NCBI GenBank assembly: GCA_015494035.1
Contig: WGBZ01000292.1
Location: 1-7,239, forward strand
Direction of reading: 5' to 3'
Length of the DNA stretch: 7,239 nt
Source of the DNA: Lysobacterales bacterium
GTDB taxonomy: Bacteria; Pseudomonadota; Gammaproteobacteria; Xanthomonadales; Marinicellaceae
The notes beneath the pieces were generated by a model. That model worked only from the letters and a program-made list of their open reading frames with translations. It did no database searches and was not told where the DNA came from. Made by a program: the position numbers and the translations under genes. Below, in pieces: positions 3,843 to 7,239 of this stretch (positions within the stretch are counted from its first letter, which is position 1; each line of letters starts with the position of its first letter).

Positions 3843-6605
3843 ATGCAAAACAACCATTCAAACAACGGCGCGCATGGCAAGGATGACGAGAAACATTGGG
3901 CCAGGGCTTTTGCCATTTTCAAACAATTGGAAAATAGCGGCTATCGCGACATCGAGGCAGCCATTACCAAGCATGGACTGAATGAGGCAGAACAAAAAAT
4001 CCTGTACCAATTGCTGGCGGCCCAAAAACAACAAACCGCCGTGCTCGACAATGCCTTTATGCAGAGCACCGATGCCATTGATCAGGCCCTGCTGAAAAAC
4101 CGCATTGGGGAAATACTTGGGGAGTACCAGCTCATTGACTTGTTGGGCTCTGGTGGCATGTCGGCCGTTTACCTGGCGAAACGGGTGGACACCGACATTC
4201 AGAAAAAAGTGGCCATTAAAGTCCTGTTGTTCCCCTCCATTGCGCCTGCCATGCTGGAACTGTTTTTACAGGAGCAACAGTTGCTCTCGCGCCTGAACCA
4301 CCCCAATATTGTGTCCATGCTGCACGGCGCTCTGGCCACCGATGGAACACCCTACCTGGTCATGGAATACATCCCGAATGCGCTCACCATTGCCGACTGG
4401 GTACGGGAAAACCATGCCCGGACAAATGACATTATCGAAGTCATGTTGCCCCTGTGTGACGCCATCGCCCATGCCCATTCACACCTGATTGTGCACAGTG
4501 ACATCAAACCCGGCAACGTGCTCATCGATGACAATGGCGTGGTGAAGCTGCTGGACTTTGGCATCGCCTCGTTTCTGCGTAAACAGGAAGGCGAAAACAT
4601 ACCAGCCATGTCGCCTGCCTATGCCTCACCGGAACAACTGGCGGGCAAGCCACTTACGGTCAGCTCCGATATTTATTCCACCGGGCTTTTGCTGGCCGAG
4701 CTATTGACCGGGGCCGAATCCGCTCAAATAAGCGACCCTGACAAAAACAGTCAGACCAGACCAGAAGCACTCCTCCAGCAGCTCAAAGACCAACACATTG
4801 ACGGAGATCTGCAGAAAATCGTCCTCAAGGCCACACAGCCCGATCCGGATAACCGCTACGCGAGCATCCAGGATTTCCGCAGTGACCTGCAACGCTGGTT
4901 AAACAAAGAACCCGTGATGGCACACCCCGGCGGCACACTATACCGCCTGAAAAAACTCATTCGCCGACGCACTGCCCTGTCACTGGCCATCACCGGGCTG
5001 GCCATTGCCCTGATCACCGGGGTGATTCTGCTGGAAGCCGAAAACCGCAGAACCCGCCTGGAAGCCGAAAAAGCCCGCCAGATTACCCGGTTTATGCTGG
5101 ATGCCTTTGCCATCAGCGACCCGGACATGGCCAAGGGCATCGACTTCACCGCGCGAGACATTCTCACCACAGCCAAACAAAAACTGGATGGCCAATCATT
5201 CAGCAACCCGGACGTGCGCGACACCCTGCAAGCGGCCATTGCCGCGGCGGAAAACCGCTTGGGCAACTTTGCCGAGGCCTATGCCACGGCACAACCGTTA
5301 CTGGCGCAAAAAGAACCGCTGAGCCAGGCGGTGGAAGCGGCGACGGAATCCCTGGTTCAGATGGGTCAGGTCAAAAAGGCCGCCGATCTGCTCAATCGTC
5401 AGGGGCACAGAATGAAAGGGGATGCTCATGCCTACTGGCAAGCGCGTCTGGCGGCATCCCAGGATCGTTTTGATGAAGCCAAACAGTGGCTGGCCAAAGC
5501 CGATACGCTGGCCGAAACGGAGACAGATCCGGTCTTTGCCATCAAGCGCCAGCGCTTGCGTGGCGATATTCTCTTCAAGGAAGGCAAAAACGACCAGGCC
5601 ATGCGGATTTTCCAGCAAGCCCTAACGTCAGCGAAAGAAACGCTGGGAGCTCAACACAGCCAGACATTGGGCCTGCAGCAACACATTGCCACCATTTACA
5701 ACGATCGGGGTGAATTTGACCGCGCCTTCCCGGAACTCGAGAAGTTACTGAGCGCCCAGGAACAGCACTTCAGCCGCAATCACCCGGTATTGATCCTCAC
5801 CTTGCTGCAACTGGCGGGCAACCGGCAATACAAACAGGACTTTGCAGCGGCGCAAACCTACGCCCAGCGCGCCTTGCAAATAGCCACGGAAACCGTGGGT
5901 GAAAACAGCCTGCTGGCCGGCCGCAGTCACAACTTGCTGGGCATACTGGCTTACCGACAGGGGAAAATCGCTCCCGCCATTGCGCATTTGCAAAATGCCA
6001 GCCAGATTTATCACCAGCACCTGGGGCGCTCACACCGGGAAAGTGGCGAAATCGATACCACGCTGGCCAACCTCCTCATTGCCAGCGGCCAGCCGGAAAA
6101 AGCAGAAGAATTACTGATGCCGGTGGCCGAGGCGCAGCGGGAAAAACTGGGCGCTGATCACAAAGCCAGCATTTACAGTCAGTTGACCCTCACCAAGGCG
6201 CTGAATGCGCAACAGAAATACCGCCAGGCCCTGCAACGGGCCACAGAAACCCTGCCTTTGGCCATTAAGGGCGTGGGTGAAAAACACCCTATGACAGTCG
6301 CCCTGCGCAAGGGTCAGGCCGATGCGTTTTTTGGCCTGGGTCAGTACGCGCAAGCGATAAATGGGTATGAAAAAGTCCTGGACAGCGACTTTATGCAACA
6401 ACAAACACAACAACAACCGGCCTTGCTCAATCAACTGGCCAAAAGCCAGTGGCTTGATGGGCAAAGGGACAAAGCCCGTCAAACCTTTGCCGAGGCCAAA
6501 CAGAAAGCCGCCGCTGTGTTCGGCCACGAAAGCCCGGCATTTCGACGCGTGCTGGCAGAGCAAAAGGCGTTTCTGGAAAATTCCGACAAGCCCAAACAGC
6601 CCTGA
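3843..6605 (+). CDS. Transmembrane Hanks-type Ser/Thr protein kinase with C-terminal TPR sensor region
   Basis: This 920-residue protein has an N-terminal helical segment (1-90, with HWARAFAIFKQLE). The kinase domain runs from about 95 to 355: P-loop LGSGGMSAVY (101-110), VAIK lysine K126, helix-C E144, catalytic loop HSDIKPGN (218-225, D220), DFG (238-240) and SPE (262-264). A basic stretch (KKLIRRR) precedes one membrane helix at about 378-397. A charged helical linker (EAENRRTRLEAEKARQITRF) leads into TPR-like repeats at about 465-900. The kinase should lie in the cytoplasm and the TPR region in the periplasm, where it may bind a protein or peptide signal. TPR-bearing kinases next to PF07638-type sigma factors are a recurring bacterial arrangement, EcfP/PknT being the characterised case. 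The likely target is the sigma factor encoded just upstream. GAGGGGG at 3831-3837 with a 5-base spacer is the best ribosome-binding site of the cluster. A CAA-rich run near residues 852-858 encodes a glutamine-rich stretch. Confidence 0.92.
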   Translation: MQNNHSNNGAHGKDDEKHWARAFAIFKQLENSGYRDIEAAITKHGLNEAEQKILYQLLAAQKQQTAVLDNAFMQSTDAIDQALLKNRIGEILGEYQLIDLLGSGGMSAVYLAKRVDTDIQKKVAIKVLLFPSIAPAMLELFLQEQQLLSRLNHPNIVSMLHGALATDGTPYLVMEYIPNALTIADWVRENHARTNDIIEVMLPLCDAIAHAHSHLIVHSDIKPGNVLIDDNGVVKLLDFGIASFLRKQEGENIPAMSPAYASPEQLAGKPLTVSSDIYSTGLLLAELLTGAESAQISDPDKNSQTRPEALLQQLKDQHIDGDLQKIVLKATQPDPDNRYASIQDFRSDLQRWLNKEPVMAHPGGTLYRLKKLIRRRTALSLAITGLAIALITGVILLEAENRRTRLEAEKARQITRFMLDAFAISDPDMAKGIDFTARDILTTAKQKLDGQSFSNPDVRDTLQAAIAAAENRLGNFAEAYATAQPLLAQKEPLSQAVEAATESLVQMGQVKKAADLLNRQGHRMKGDAHAYWQARLAASQDRFDEAKQWLAKADTLAETETDPVFAIKRQRLRGDILFKEGKNDQAMRIFQQALTSAKETLGAQHSQTLGLQQHIATIYNDRGEFDRAFPELEKLLSAQEQHFSRNHPVLILTLLQLAGNRQYKQDFAAAQTYAQRALQIATETVGENSLLAGRSHNLLGILAYRQGKIAPAIAHLQNASQIYHQHLGRSHRESGEIDTTLANLLIASGQPEKAEELLMPVAEAQREKLGADHKASIYSQLTLTKALNAQQKYRQALQRATETLPLAIKGVGEKHPMTVALRKGQADAFFGLGQYAQAINGYEKVLDSDFMQQQTQQQPALLNQLAKSQWLDGQRDKARQTFAEAKQKAAAVFGHESPAFRRVLAEQKAFLENSDKPKQP

Positions 6606-6642
6606 ACCAATCTGACATCACTGCCTAGACCATGCACACAAA

Positions 6643-6667
6643 AACGGCCCGGAAAATCCGGGCCGTT
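6643..6667. terminator. Bidirectional intrinsic terminator between convergent genes
   Basis: An 11-bp perfect GC-rich stem (6643-6653 with 6657-6667) encloses the loop AAA. On the minus strand it is followed by a T5 tract (complement of 6640-6644), giving a good terminator for the leftward gene. On the plus strand the tail is weaker (TTGTCTTATC), but it still lies 38 bases after the kinase 2 stop codon and probably ends that transcript too. Confidence 0.8.
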
Positions 6668-6689
6668 GTCTTATCCTCATCGCCTTTAG

Positions 6690-6847
6690 GGAAGCTCTGA
6701 TCGAATCGTGAACTCGCTTCTCACGCCTGAAATGTCCGATAACTGCGTTGAAGTCCTTGCCAATAGCCGGCTATTTGCTGCGAACTTCGCCTTGTTCTCG
6801 AACATTTCCGGCATAATCTGCTTCGTCCAGATTCAATCAGAGCTTCC
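6690..6847. mobile_element. MITE-like full-length palindromic element, probably IS5-type, with TTAG target duplications
   Basis: The 158-bp element begins GGAAGCTCTGATCGAATC and ends with GATTCAATCAGAGCTTCC, an 18-bp terminal inverted repeat with one mismatch. The symmetry continues imperfectly inward (GAAATGT/ACATTTC and GAAGT/ACTTC pairs) to an exact 14-bp palindrome at 6762-6775 (AATAGCCGGCTATT), centred at 6768.5. Direct repeats TTAG at 6686-6689 and 6848-6851 flank it and look like a target-site duplication. TTAG fits the YTAR target of the IS5 subgroup, and ends starting GGAAG are also IS5-like; this assignment is inference. No ORF lies inside, so a transposase must act in trans. As RNA, either strand would fold into a long hairpin. 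It lies between the leftward gene (stop at 6868) and the hairpin terminator at 6643-6667. Confidence 0.75.
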
Positions 6848-6867
6848 TTAGCGGGCAGGCATTTGGA

Positions 6868-7239
6868 TCAATGATCCATGTCGTCCTTGTAAATGCGATC
6901 ACTGCATTCAAAGGCCTGCTGCGGGTCGATCATCACAAAATAACCCGTGCCTCCATTCAAAAAGCTGTAGTTAGTAAAAGGGGAGCTACCATCCTCGGTA
7001 ACGATTGAGCCCACATTGCCAAAGTAATCAAACAGGACATGGTGTGGCACATCGCCCAGTCCATTGCCCAATAAGCCGCCAAGGGCCACTTGCTGGATAA
7101 CCGGCGTCACGCACTGGAAAGGCGGTCCCTGGTCCAGGAAGGGGTGCTGGAAAACAACACCGGCACCGCCAAAGGAACCCGCATCGCCAATACCGGGAAC
7201 CACCTTAAAGACATTTTTACTGGGCTGCTGGTAATACAC
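6868..7239 (-). CDS. Unrecognised protein, C-terminal part (cut by window edge)
   Basis: The reverse strand is open from the right edge to a TGA at 6870-6868, giving 123 codons. The first codon at the edge is GTG and is probably internal. I do not recognise the family. The visible part is rich in Gly, Phe, Pro and Asn, with segments such as GIGDAGSFGGAGVVF and NYSFLNGGTGYFVMIDP, and has only two cysteines (residues 43 and 112 from the edge). It ends in an acidic tail (YKDDMDH). The lack of long charged helices and the Gly/aromatic-rich beta-like composition suggest an exported or surface protein, with the two cysteines possibly paired. That is inference from composition only. It converges on the kinase 2 gene, and the MITE-like element lies just after its stop codon. 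Confidence 0.6.
   Translation of the reverse strand: MYYQQPSKNVFKVVPGIGDAGSFGGAGVVFQHPFLDQGPPFQCVTPVIQQVALGGLLGNGLGDVPHHVLFDYFGNVGSIVTEDGSSPFTNYSFLNGGTGYFVMIDPQQAFECSDRIYKDDMDH

Noticed and set aside
3147..3857. 236-codon minus-strand ORF opposite the second sigma gene
   Set aside because: Its resemblance to the antisense ORF at 1489-2253 only mirrors the homology of the sense sigma genes.
6394..6417. CAA-rich imperfect repeat inside the kinase 2 gene
   Set aside because: It encodes a short glutamine-rich stretch between helical repeats, and is too short and interrupted to suggest a slippage switch.
6864..6878. Perfect 15-base inverted repeat (TGGATCA, A, TGATCCA) across the stop codon of the leftward gene
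   Set aside because: It is short, AT-balanced and partly coding; without further copies or a T tail it cannot be told from chance.

Overview
The window looks like a chromosomal segment of a gammaproteobacterium with mid-range GC, possibly environmental or marine. The basis is a Kbp/YgaU-type BON-LysM protein very like the enterobacterial one, an N-terminal fragment of an LplT-like major facilitator protein of the type often fused to Aas acyltransferases, and a small IS5-like palindromic element. The species cannot be named from this sequence.

Layout: (1) Positions 1-280, minus strand: the first 93 codons of an MFS/LplT-like transporter that runs off the left edge. (2) Positions 461-961, plus strand: kbp, with its own promoter candidate and a strong intrinsic terminator at 1011-1037. 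(3) Positions 1102-6605, plus strand: two tandem sigma-factor/kinase modules. Module 1 is an ECF-type sigma factor (1156-1731), a possible 43-residue linking ORF (1721-1852) and a short tail-anchored Ser/Thr kinase (1849-3039). Module 2 is a paralogous sigma factor (3186-3776) and a long kinase with one membrane helix and a large C-terminal TPR region (3843-6605). (4) Positions 6643-6667: a strong hairpin between convergent genes. (5) Positions 6690-6847: a 158-bp, almost wholly palindromic MITE-like element flanked by TTAG duplications. (6) Positions 6868-7239, minus strand: the C-terminal 123 residues of an unrecognised protein.

How the parts may work together: both sigma factors belong to the Sigma70_ECF (PF07638-like) group. 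In place of the acidic DAED segment of ordinary ECF sigma factors they carry a TPTV segment, and neither has an anti-sigma gene beside it. In the characterised EcfP/PknT pair of Vibrio parahaemolyticus, a Ser/Thr kinase activates such a sigma factor by phosphorylating region 2. By analogy, each kinase here probably licenses the sigma factor next to it. Only kinase 2 has an extracytoplasmic domain able to sense a signal. Kinase 1 is a catalytic domain, a membrane anchor and nothing beyond it. The window therefore holds a duplicated, asymmetric phospho-sigma system in which cross-talk between modules is plausible. The leader of sigma 1 also has a G10 tract that forms its ribosome-binding site and a hairpin touching that tract, which could make its translation variable.
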